64,000 nt of DNA from Leptoclinus maculatus (lineage: Eukaryota > Chordata > Actinopteri > Perciformes > Stichaeidae), in the NCBI GenBank assembly GCA_032191485.1, contig JAVDOI010000011.1, positions 5,188,298-5,252,297 of the forward strand, written 5' to 3'. Below are positions 1-11,288 of the stretch, in pieces (the stretch's first letter is position 1; each line of letters starts with the position of its first letter). A program made the position numbers and the translations under genes. The notes under the pieces are model-generated. The model made no database searches, was not told where the DNA came from, and saw only the letters and a program-made list of their open reading frames with translations.

Positions 1-970
1 TTCAACCTCTGCTGCTGTCTGAGCTGGCAGAGGAGACAAAGCGAACAGCGTGCAAGAAGCCAGAGTAAACAAGGGAGGGATACTTCATGATCACACACAC
101 ATGTGGTTGAGTTAAATAGAATCTCAGTAGAGCCTGTGGATCAACTGTCACATGTCAGTGTGGCGGAGGTCAGAGCGTGACTGCTGTTGTTACCTTTTAT
201 AGGCCGTAATGTTAAGCATTATTAATCCTTTCATAACTGCACCTTAATAAGGACATGTTAAATAGCCCAGAATGGAAAAGAAACCCTCTCAGGGATTATT
301 AGGCTCTCACAGTATTGGATTCATTATTCACCTTTAGAAAATGTATCTTACTGTAACTTCGCTGCCACATACACTCATTAAAAGAGGCTGATGGTGGCAG
401 GTAGGATTATGTGAGGAGGGCTCACACGTGGTTCCAAGATTTTAACTGTGCATCCATTACTGGTTACTGCTAAACCTTAATCTGAAGATATAGGTCTTAA
501 TTAAATGGGTAAACAATGCACCGACTCACTGGATTCAGTGTAACTGAAGAAAATAGCTCATAAATGAATGTCACGTAGAGACGATTCAATAATTTAAGAC
601 AAATGATTACAGAAGGTCTCATTTATTATCCAAAGCAGTTGTGTAAACCTTTGGCTTTCATCTTGTGTAGATAGAATCACTGGGAAACTGTTACAGTTTA
701 CACTCATTACAGCTGAGCTGAACTCGCTCCAGTGGAGAGAACATGGGCTGCATTGTTACTCAACATTTAACACGGTTTTAAACTCAGACTGCAATCAATT
801 AGTAACTAACTGCTAACCTGACAGCCTGCCTGTTTGTTTGAACAGAGGCTACGATGCAGCACATGGGAGGAAAATGTCATTTCTAAGTGAAACTCAATGC
901 ATCATCATCACGTAATAAAGTGTGAATATAAATCCTGATGAATGTGGTTTTTTGTTGTGTTTTTTTCCAG
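1..970. other. fam13b intron or upstream flank (no exon seen)
   Basis: No open stretch with splice sites and FAM13-like coding was found here. The region is AT-rich and ends in a polypyrimidine tract with a CAG acceptor at 961-970 that leads into the first visible fam13b exon. The 5' exons of fam13b, including the N-terminal RhoGAP-coding ones known in the family, must lie before this window. Confidence 0.6.
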
Positions 971-3900
971 TATAATCCAGCGAACCATCAGGGCCGCAGT
1001 GGAGCAGCACTTCTTTGAGCTGAAAACCTCCATCGACACCAACTACGACAGCCAAGGGTGAGAGTCCAGACACGCGCATTAACATTCATTAACATTAACA
1101 GTACACGCACGTATCGTGTTTCAGAACATTGTCACTCTGAAGCTCTCTACAGCAAAACATGCCGTGCTCTACTTTTTGCCCTCCGAGCACCTGCTGGTAG
1201 GAGCATGCGTTACACAGATTCCTCGGTGGTCCTGAGCACATCGAATGACTGTAAAGAGCCATATTTGAAATAGTGAACATTATGTACGAAGGCACGGAGC
1301 CAGATAGATGGCTCAGGTTACCGGTAAACATGTTGACAGCTGTCATGTCAATTAGCAAACTCTACATGTTTAGGGGAGCAGCTGTTCAGTGGTCAGTCAC
1401 CTCGAAGACAAAACAACATGGCGCAGCATTTCACACTGCATGCCGAAATAGGCTGGCACGCACCACCACCATAAAGGCACAGTGGCAGTGTTCTCAGTTC
1501 ATCTTATTTATGACCTTTTTGATTTTTTTTTTCCCTCTCCAGAGTGAGTCCCAGTGAGCCTGCAGACCAGGGTTGTGATGGAGACGAGGCACAACAAACT
1601 GACCCCGAGGACAGCCCCTGCGACACAGAAGGGGAGACCCCGCTCACACAGACCGAGCAGCGCATACAACAAAGCCAGAAAGACACACAGGTTTGTCGGA
1701 GACACAGAAACACACACACACACACACGTACCGTCAAATTCATACTGCACATGATCAAACGCACACTGTCCATAATTTAGGTTAGAGCCGAATAGACATA
1801 AACAACACACACACACATTCGAGAAAGAGCACAGAATCATCACACACACACACACACGCACACAGTGGAAATTTCCCTCAATAAACGTTCACAGACAACA
1901 CACAGAGCCCAACCAGTTGCTGTGTGGGCTGGCAGCATATTTGCCATAGCTAACCTCCTTCCTGTCTCCCGTCTGTCGGTCCGTCCCAAGGCTTGAATGT
2001 TTGATTTTATCAGCACAGCCCATCTTTGTTCTGTTCTGATGGTTACAATAGCTGGAACAGACCTGTTTTTCAAATGCACGCACAGATTAATGAATACGCT
2101 GAGTCACGTGAGGCCGTGTTTTGTTAAAACTTAGTCACAAGGGGAACATCGCGAAGCCGAATCTTACTTTAAAAGAGGAGCTGCTCAGTGTCGAAGCTTT
2201 CTGAGGTCTGGCCAAAGATTGACGGCATCGACTACAATCATATCCACTTTTTTACACCCTCTGTATGCCAGGGATTCATAGCAGGTCGGCTCCACAGTTC
2301 TTTCACTTTTTGGTGAAAAAAGTATGAATGAAAAGTATCATGTTTTCAAATCACAGTGGCACAACTTGTATTGCACACAAACAGGGAAATGTGTCTTAAT
2401 TGTGCCACCGTACCTCCGTAATCCATCCAAGTGTTTGCCACGGGGAAGAAATGTTTGGTACTTCCTCAATGCTAGTATCCCCACCCCTCCTTGAACCCCC
2501 CCCTTTAAAGCCTCAGTGGCAGACAGAGTGAGATTTGAACGTCTTTGAACGTCTTTAAATAGAAGAAGCAAAGAATGACAGCAACACCTGTGAGCCTAAA
2601 CTACAAAGAAACACACCCACCATTTACTCTCTTGACATAACAGTTGTAATACCAATGTAACATGTGCGTTTTGTGCAGCAGGTCACATGTACTCATTGTA
2701 AACACAACTCATTTATTCCACAGAGTCACGTGAAAGCCACCGCAGCTTTGCTTTTCTACAAACTCAACACAAACGCTTTGATGTGCATGTTTAGAGCCCT
2801 AAATCAAGCTTTAGCATTATTTATGATGACCACAATGAAACCCAACCGTTTCGCTTTGGGAGTTTCGCTTTGACTTTAAAGGGTTAGAGAGATAAGTCGG
2901 ATAATCATTAACTCATATAAATGTATGTGAAGAATGACCTCATTGTTTCCTTGGTAATTGCGGTGTTAACTGTATGAGTGGTAATGTGCAGAGGGGCTCA
3001 CTTCAATATTTGTTTGTGCTGGATTTCTACCATTTAAGTGAAAGTACAAAAGCTCTGTCTCTCCTAACAGTCACAAGAAAGTGAAACATGATGCTGTGTG
3101 TGGTTTCTAAAAGTAAGAAGGCACTTGTTTGTGTCAGATTCCTATTCTCGCCTTTTCAGGTCTCTTGCTCTGCTCTTAAGTTTCTAACTTCCATTCATAA
3201 AAAACTGTCAAATTAATGGTAAATTCTTGCTGCTGCTTTCCCCCAGGATTCATTTGACTCTGGCGCCGCCCTGGAGGAGAGCTCGGGGATGGACCTGGAT
3301 GCAGAGGCCGTCAGAGACGCTGAGAACAACATCAACACTGCCAGGTGAGCTGGGTCGATCGTCTAGTTTGCTTTCAAAAACCTTGTTGAGTTTCACCTTA
3401 TAACAAGAATATACGACCAAAGTTATCAGAGTGAGATGGAAGTATCATGGCCAGTATTTCAGGAGATCGGGGAACATGTGAGGCTTCATCTGGACAGGGT
3501 AGATAGATGTGTGAGTTACACTGAAACAGACCTTTACGATCTCTCTCACACATAACACATAACTTGTACTCTCTTGTAGTTTGACACGTCACTCTATCAC
3601 GCCTCCAGCTTCGGATTGTTAACAAGCACACTTAATGTACTGTGGTTGGTGTGTCACGCTGCGTTAAATTGTAAAAGATAGTCGAGGCAGCCAATGATTA
3701 AATGCTGTTTCACGTCTATTCAGAGGGAAAAGGGTCAAAGTCACTGAGCAGGATAAAACAATCGATCGACACAAGTATTGATTTTAGTTGTAACAAATGT
3801 GAGATTCTCCAACAGTTGAAGCTTTGACTCCTCCTCAGCTGACTCCAGATAGGGTTGAAGGATTATGACTAACGTACTTTGGGATCTCCAAATTCATCAT

Positions 3901-6900
3901 CATTAAATTGTTCTGCCGAGAGTGCGTCCAAAATTTTTTGGGGATTTTGCTCAAAGCCAAAGATTTCCAACGTCTCTGAGGTGACTTGGCTTGTTGTAAA
4001 CACTCAGTGTTTGCACTTGGAGACTGGTCAGGCACTGGATTTATTTACATAGCAATAAACAACAAATCAGATATCTGAACATATTGTTTTAGATATTTTC
4101 TAAAATGGCAATTTTTTTTTAGTCAGTTCTTTTTTAAAGTTTTTCCTCATGTTTCCTGTCTCTGGTTATTCCAGGCAGGACAATCAACCCTGTGACAACA
4201 TGGAGCAGACTCAGACTGACACCATAAGCTGTGTAAGTAGCAATAAGTGGGAATGTGTGTGTGCTGGCACTAAAATGATTTCTGTGTTGATTTTATGATG
4301 ATATTACTTCAAGTCTATGTTACAGTATCTGTCCTTCCTTTGTTCACTTTTAATTCATTTCTCTCCTTCATCTTGAATGTTTTTCTTTTTTCCTTCATTC
4401 CCTAATTTGTTTCTTTATTCTCTCTCTCTCTCTCTTTCTCCTCCTCCAGGATTCGGACTCATGCCGCTGTGATCAGAACGCCAACACCAGCAAGACCAAC
4501 AGGAACCACCCGCCGCCATGCCAAGCAAACTCTGGCCACAACCCCCACCTCCAACTCTTCCCCGACAGCCAATGGGAAGGTAGGAGATACAGCGTCCAGT
4601 CAGTGGATTACAGGAGTAAAAGTTGCACAGTAAAGCAGACCCTTCCCGTGGTTCTCTACTTTAATGTGATTTATTTACCAAAAATCGTCACCAAATTCGC
4701 TCAATTTGTTAAAAGAAAACTTTGTGAATTGTCATCTACAATTCTGTTAAATATGGAGTATTACTAAAGTAAAACTGACTGAATGAAAGTTGGAGAGTGA
4801 AGTTGTTATGAATGATTGACCTCACTGCTCCTCGTCTCTGCTGTCTCTCTGTCCCTTCTTCTTCTTCTTCTTCTTCTTCTTCTTCTTCGTCTTCTTTTTT
4901 CTCCTTCCTCCCTCTTGTCCTCCTTCCATCCAAACAGCGCCACCCCCCTCCCATCTCCACCTCCCTCTCATAGACTTCTCATGTATGCATCTGCAAAAAG
5001 AAGGCCACGGTGAGTAGTTTAATGTCTACCAGCCCACCTGCTTTCCTTTCATCCGTTCGCATTGATTTCTTTATACGGATGCTTCGATCAGGATTTTTTG
5101 GGGCCGATCACAGGGTCTATTTGAAGCCTTCTTTTGATCGTTTAACATTATTTATTTATTTAATCTGTGATTTTAGAGACAGACTACTATTCACATTGTA
5201 GTATTAACATTCAGATAGGACAAAGTATCAAGTATCACCATTCTCTCATTAGCCCCTTTTATACAAAGATCCCCCCCCCCCCCCCCCCCAATTCCGTGTT
5301 CGTACAGTCCCGCATTGAACAGACGGTGTAAAATGGGCTTTAGAGACACAACTCAGGTGAAGCCATTTTAGCGGTTAGTCATCCGACGGGCTTTACTGAT
5401 CGGCCTTCATAAAGACTAATCAAACTACTTGGAACGAATATTGTCCGATAACGATCGGGAGGCAGATTGATCAGAGCACCCTTCATTTTTTATGGTGGTT
5501 GCTCGCTGGTTTGGCTTGTAAACTTTCTTAATATATTATTACTCTATATAATATATTTAGATTTGCTTGTGTGATCGTAAGTAGATCCTCGCATGTGAAA
5601 CACTCCTCTAACAAAGCTGCTGGACTCCTTTTCTTCCTCTTTGCTCTTTGCTCTTACCTCTTTGCGACAGGGTCACTTGGTGGATTGATCCGGACACCTT
5701 TCCTCTCCGAAAAAAACACTTTTTCCCCTGACTCACTTCCTCACCTCTGTCTTGTTATCACCTTGACTCCTCCTTCCCCTCTTTCTTTTTTCCCTCTGAC
5801 TCAGCTCATTAGCATAGCGCTGACAGTCAAGACACCGCTAACCAGACAAAGAGTGACTCAGCAGGGCATCGAAGGAGAAGATGAATGTGTTGTTTCATTC
5901 TCCCATGCAGCTTTTGTGTGTTTTTAATATTACATTAATTCCTCCTTTTTTCCGACGTCTGCTGACTCTTTGTTTCTGTCCTCCTCTCTCCAGACCCCGT
6001 CCCCGCTTTCAAACCCTGGCAGGACGACAGCGAGAGCGGCGAGGCTCAGCTCTCCCCGCTGGCCGGCCGCATGGTTACTCTCCCTCCTCTGCTGCTGGAG
6101 GAGGATGGCGAGGAGGACGTGGGGGAGGGAGGGCAGGAAGCCTCCCTCTCCTCTTCCCGCTCCCACCCTCACCTCCTGGCGCGACGCTTTCTCGACTTCG
6201 GAGCGCACGGGGCCCAGCGATTCCTGCAGCAAGACCCGGACGCCACCTCACCCACCAAAGCACAGAGGTACGATGAGGCGCCGACATCCGCTTACTCTAC
6301 TACGAACTAGTTTCTGTTTGAAACCCAGGATTGTGTTTGACTTTTTTTTCATTCATCTTCACGTATCCTCCGTCACTCCAGGCCACGGCGAGCATCGTTT
6401 GGCTCCAAAGAGGCGATGAGAGGAGGCGATTCAGTGACCCATCAACTCACCAAGAAACTTCAGCACCTGAAGAAGAAAATTAAGCAGTTTGAAGAGCAAT
6501 TTGAGAAGGAAAGGAACTATAAGGTACATAGATACAGGTCGTTGTATTGTTGAGCAGGGATATGACTCAGCTATTTTTTTTAAAGTGCTAAGACGCAAAC
6601 CGAAAAAGCTCATTTAAAAATCCTGCACACTTACTCAGTCCTTAGACCGTCATCCTCCTGCTCCTCCTCCCTCCTTTAACTCCCTCTGACTCCTCTCAGT
6701 CTTTGTCTCCCTCTCCTCTCTTTATATATGAACTACAAGCTTCATTTTTAAGACTGTCTTAAAAGTCTCTTTTATATACATGCGTATGTTGTAAATTCTG
6801 CGTCAGTGTCCTGAACGTTCCAGTGCAGCACTAACTCTCTTCTCTCTGCAGCCCTCTCACGGAGACAAGGCAGCTAACCCCAAAGTCCTCAAATGGATGA

Positions 6901-6988
6901 CCGACCTCACAAAGATCCGCAGGCAGATTAAAGGTAGAACAACTAGCTCTACTTCCTGTGAACGTGCATTTGTGTGTGTGTGTGTGTG

Positions 6989-7020
<32 letters not shown>

Positions 7021-8353
7021 GGGGTTAGAGTGTCCGTGTGCCATCCTGTTCCATGCTGGACAGCTTGACCCCCCCCCACTCCTAACCTCTGACCTTTGTA
7101 ACAACATTGCATGCGTGCTGGTCTAACATCAACACATGCAGACACGCACATGCCAGGGGGTTGACGTGGCTCTCACATGCGTGGCTCCCACCCTCCAGTG
7201 TGCTGATGCGTCCTTGTGAACCCACATTCATTACATCTGCAGTGAATTCGGTGAGGTGAAACGATGGATAGGACTTTGAAGTTATGCATAAACAGATGCA
7301 TAATATTTGCAAATATCTAGGAACCTTGATTTAAAAAAAAAAAAAACATCTACTTTTTGATCAGATTTTAGGCTGCACGTTTTTGTCGTTTGATAAACTC
7401 GGTGTTCCTTGAAGCACAGAGTGTAAAATACGACACGTCTGATGTTTATAAATAGTTTTTCCAAACTTTGACGAGTCTCTTGTGCATCGTTTCACCAAAC
7501 TGAACCAACCCCATGACACTCGCCCACCCTCTCTATGTGAGGTGACGGCTCTCCTTGTCGGAGAACACAGTGGCCGAAACATTTCTCTCTCTCTCTCTCT
7601 CTCTCTCTGTTTCAAATCAAAATTGAAAAACAACAATAACGCGAGCACCCGCTCTCCACTTTCCTCCCTCCTCCTCCTATCGCCCAACCGACCGATTGAT
7701 TGATTGATTGACTGATCGGCCAACCAGGACGCCAGCACCACCTTTTACCCAGAAGCACGCTGAGGCACCAGGCTTTGCTCCATTCATACAGACGCCACCA
7801 TGCTCCCTCCTCCCCTTCCCCCCCCTGCTCCTCCTCTATCTGCTCACCCCCCCATCACACACTCACCCCCCCGCTCCACCCGTACTCAGGCCTGAGCTCT
7901 AGGCCGTATCACCTCAGTAAGTACCAACCCCTCAGTAAGTAGACATTACATACACTACTGACAGTCACAATGAGGCGGCATTGTGAGAGCGTCTTGCTTC
8001 TTTTGTTTTGGTGTATTTCCTGTTGAAACCGCATGTTGGGACGAGAAGTGGGAAGTAACGTGAGGAAGAGAACAGAGTTTTATTGGCTTGACTATTTGCT
8101 GACTGATATTTAAGAAATCTGTGTTTGTTTAGTTCTACTATCACTGTATTCTTATGCTTTTGCACAGGACAAGTTGACACACTGGTAGATGATATTTTCA
8201 GAGTACGGTGACGCTTTATCTTGAGATAATATCCAGCAGTTAGCAGTACGACTGTCTATAACCATCAGACCGACTCAGAGGCTTATGAAAATGTTTTTGC
8301 TTGTTGTGTTTGGGTTTTGACTGGGCTCGGTGTTTGTGTGTTGTTGTTGTTCC

Positions 8354-8394
<41 letters not shown>

Positions 8395-11288
8395 TTTCTC
8401 CTCATACTGTGACTGGCCGACTTTAACCACCGCAGCTGTCTGTCAGACTCCTGCATGTCTGATCATCCAGTGAAAAATGCTTTATGTGCCGTCTTAAGAT
8501 TTGTGTTTTTCTCCCCGTTCTTGTCCTGGTTCCTTCCTCCGTACTCTACCCTCTCTATCTCCCCCCCCCCCCGTTTGTTTCCCTCCTCCTCCTCCTCCTC
8601 CTCCCTCATCACTGTCTTCCTCCTTCCCCAGATGCCAAACACCGCGCAGAGAGCGAGCTCGGCCCCCAGACTCGTCCTCGGAGCAACACCTTACCCAAGA
8701 GCTTCGGCTCCACGCTGGACCAAGGCGCCCACGATGCAGCAGGAGAGCTGAAGGGCCAGGGCCCCACCAGGGAGGAAACACTGGAGCTGATCCAGCACAG
8801 GGTCAAAGGGAAGAAGCAGGAGGACGGCTGGCCTGATGACATCAAGGTCAGCAGCAGATACTTTTTATCAGGGACTGAATCAGGACACAAGTCTTTTCAA
8901 TTACCCCACTTGAATCATTGAAATATTGACACGGTATTTTGGCCCTGCATCCATGAACATGACAAGCTCATTTTAAAATAAGAAATGTATGAGTGAAAAT
9001 GGGAGAAAAATGTTTTTATGAAGGGAGCCACTCGGCGGCAGAAATAAACAAAAAGTGAGATAAACATAAACAAAGAAAACGAAATACTTTGTTTGATCAT
9101 CCCATACTGTATCCCACTTGGACTGTTGGCATTAAACACGTAGACATCACATAAAAGGTGTTCATATATCGCTATGACATGATGTGCTGTGTCTGTCTCT
9201 GTAGAAGATGACCAAGGAGCAGTTGTCCTGTGAGAAGACGGTCCTTCAGAAGAACCTGCTGCACTATGAGGGCCTGCATGGTCGACCAGTAAGTTACCAA
9301 ACACCCTAACACCCTGTGAAGCTGAAACACACATTTAAACTTGTTGTAACCTGTTTATTTCTCTCACTCGCTATCTTCATCTCAGGTGACCAGAGAGGAG
9401 CGTCTGGTGGTGAAGCCTCTCTACGATCGCTACAGACTGGTCAAACAGATGCTCACCAGAATCAGCATCACACCGATCACAGTACGTGCACATAAACACA
9501 TCATTACATCTATTACACTATGTTAGCAATTACATCTTGTTATTTTATTGTAATATAATGTACAACTAGCTAGAAGTACTTGTACTTGTAGTGTAATAGA
9601 TCTGCATGAGTTTCAGCTAGGTGTACTTGTAAACAACCCTTGAACAATTTGAGTATATATTAAAATAATAACTCGTTCTTGTTCATGTCATTCTTGCTTT
9701 ACTGCATATTACACGAGTGCACACACACACACACACACACTTCTCCCGCATTAATCTCCCCTCTCTCCCTCAGGTGTCACCCTCCAGTAAGAGAAGAAGT
9801 CAGACCCTCCAACCAATCATCGAGGGCGAAACCGCTCATTTCTGGGAGGAGATCAAAGAGGAGGAGGAGGAGGAGCAGAAAGAAAGAGAAGGAGGAGGAG
9901 GAGGAGGAGGAGGAGAAGAAGAAGACAACAGGGAGGAGGAGCGGGAGGAGGAGGAAGAAGAGGAGGACGAGGAGGAGGAAGGAGAGAGCAGCGGTGGGGA
10001 GATGCAGAGCTCTGAGGTCATCATGGCCGTCGATCTTGTGACCTCGTCTGAAGGGTCAGCGAGGAGCCAGAACCTTCCCGACAGGCAGAGCGACTGTCCA
10101 ATGAGAGCCAAGATGGAGGAGGGGTCGGGGAAGCTGGCGCTTGACCTGCGGCTGTCCAGCTCCAACGCCTCGTCCATGTAAGAGCACACACACACACACA
10201 CACACACACACAACCTCTAATCTTCTTCATTAGCTCAGGTTTGTACATCCAGGTCTCTTACCTGGTCATGATCTTGACAACTGATCGCTCACACCCCCAC
10301 AGCTCACTTCCTGCCCTACCTTTCTCTCTGGACTCTTAATTTATGGTTCAAGATCCAAATGACTGCACATATTTCAGTATTTATGTGCCTCGGTCAGTGT
10401 AGAAACGAGACTGCGAAATATTATTTAAAAGCATCTCAGAGGTTTTAATATCATGACATGTGTAACTACGTTCTCACGCATCCCGTCGTCCTCCAGGCCA
10501 GAGCTGCTGGAACAGCTGTGGAAGGCCAGAGCAGAGAAGAAGAAGCTGAGGAAGACCATCCGAGAGTTTGAAGAAGATTTTTATCAGCATAATGGACGGT
10601 AGGTGGAAGACACGCTCACTCACATCTACACATAAACATAATCCAGACTGTCTGCATAAGGATTTCAACTGTAGCTGGCGTAAACATTCTGGCTTCATTT
10701 TCATTCATGTGTCACCATGAATTCCTACACAGATGACAGATTAAGTGATTCCTTGTGAAGTTCAATTTGTGCTGTAACGTGGCAAGAAACCTGTCACACT
10801 ACATGTTGAACCACAACCAATTATATCAAACAGCCTGTCACAACCTGTGCGCGGTGAGAAGGTGCCAGAAATGTCGTCTACTGTGGTCCAAAGCATCACG
10901 GAGGATGAAGCTGAAATAATTCTACTGCTGGGGCTTTTGCAGGGTCTTCCACTATGAGACACTATACAGGATAAATGACATATGTCCCTTATCCGCTATT
11001 GTGTATTCTGACCCCGTCTGGAGAGAGCTGATGAATGTTCAGTAAGACGGCCTCGGAGCAGCCCGGCAGAGACCGTTTGAGGTTCACTCATCAGCTGGGG
11101 TCGAGAAAGTAAGCGTGTGTCATTTAGAGAGCTCATTCTCCTCTGTCTCCCTCCTCGGCTGTAGAAATGTGCAGAAGGAGGACCGGGTGCCGATGCTGGA
11201 GGAGTACAGGGAGTACAAGAGGATCAAGGCCAAACTCCGCCTGCTGGAAGTTCTCATCAGCAAACAGGATTCCTCCAAATCCATCTAG
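971..11288 (+). CDS. fam13b: FAM13B, C-terminal part (14 exons, 5'-incomplete)
   Basis: Fourteen in-frame exons on the plus strand: 971-1057, 1543-1690, 3247-3344, 4175-4232, 4450-4579, 5994-6267, 6382-6523, 6852-6933, 8632-8846, 9205-9288, 9386-9481, 9774-10177, 10497-10598 and 11165-11288 (TAG stop). All have AG acceptors and GT donors and the phases join, giving about 680 residues. Blocks matching vertebrate FAM13B are: RTIRAAVEQH at the start; PAFKPWQDDSESGEAQLSP in exon 6; a basic coiled-coil block LTKKLQHLKKKIKQFEEQF in exon 7; PKVLKWMTDLTK in exon 8; RPRSNTLPKSFGS in exon 9; KPLYDRYRLVKQMLTR in exon 11; and the C-terminus LRLLEVLISKQDSSKSI. The RhoGAP domain of the family lies upstream, outside the window. 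RSNTLP fits a mode-1 14-3-3 site. Exon 12 carries a fish-specific Glu/Gly-rich expansion. FAM13A/C are less likely because the C-terminal blocks and the klhl3/hnrnpa0 neighbours fit FAM13B. Confidence 0.93.
1691..3246 (+). other. fam13b intron 2 of the visible part
   Basis: Spacer between the exons ending at 1690 and starting at 3247. It holds short (CA)n runs near 1719-1860 and no coding block was recognised. Confidence 0.7.
4580..5993 (+). other. fam13b intron 5 of the visible part
   Basis: Intron with a CTT/TTC run at 4858-4890, a MITE-like element at about 5077-5486 (described separately) and a C19 tract at 5271-5289. No exon was recognised; phase +1 at 4579 joins directly to the exon at 5994. 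Confidence 0.7.
5077..5486. mobile_element. hAT-like non-autonomous element (MITE)
   Basis: The left end reads GGATGCTTCGATCAGG followed by GGGGCCGATCAC. The right end, read on the other strand, is AGGGTGCTCTGATCAA, so the ends are imperfect inverted repeats about 400 bp apart. The internal GATCGG/CCGATC words are typical of fish 'GGATGCTCCGATC' elements. No transposase is encoded and no clear target-site duplication was found. Confidence 0.5.
6934..8631 (+). other. fam13b intron 8 of the visible part
   Basis: Intron rich in simple sequence: GT-rich 6970-7020, CT run 7585-7610, (GT)n 8356-8392, C-runs near 7820-7880 and 8560-8570, and a CTC-rich tract up to the acceptor at 8631. Phase joins 6933 to 8632 without another exon, so none is called. 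Confidence 0.65.
8356..8392. repeat. (GT)n microsatellite
   Basis: Uninterrupted GT dinucleotide run of about 18 units inside a fam13b intron. Confidence 0.95.
9838..10002 (+). repeat. In-frame GAG/GGA trinucleotide tract in fam13b exon 12
   Basis: Coding low-complexity tract. It gives Glu runs, a block of eight Gly, then a mixed Glu/Asp run with few other residues. Human FAM13B has only a short EEEE at this place, directly after a conserved ETAHF..EEIKEEEE block. The trinucleotide purity suggests slippage in frame. Confidence 0.9.
10183..10212. repeat. (CA)n microsatellite beside a splice donor
   Basis: CA run of about 14 units that begins a few bases after the 5' splice site of fam13b exon 12 (donor GTAAGA at 10178). 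Confidence 0.95.

Noticed and set aside
7708..7902. Pro-rich open stretch between fam13b exons 8 and 9
   Set aside because: Exons ending at 6933 and starting at 8632 already join in phase and match human FAM13B without an insert. The stretch is C-rich intron sequence.
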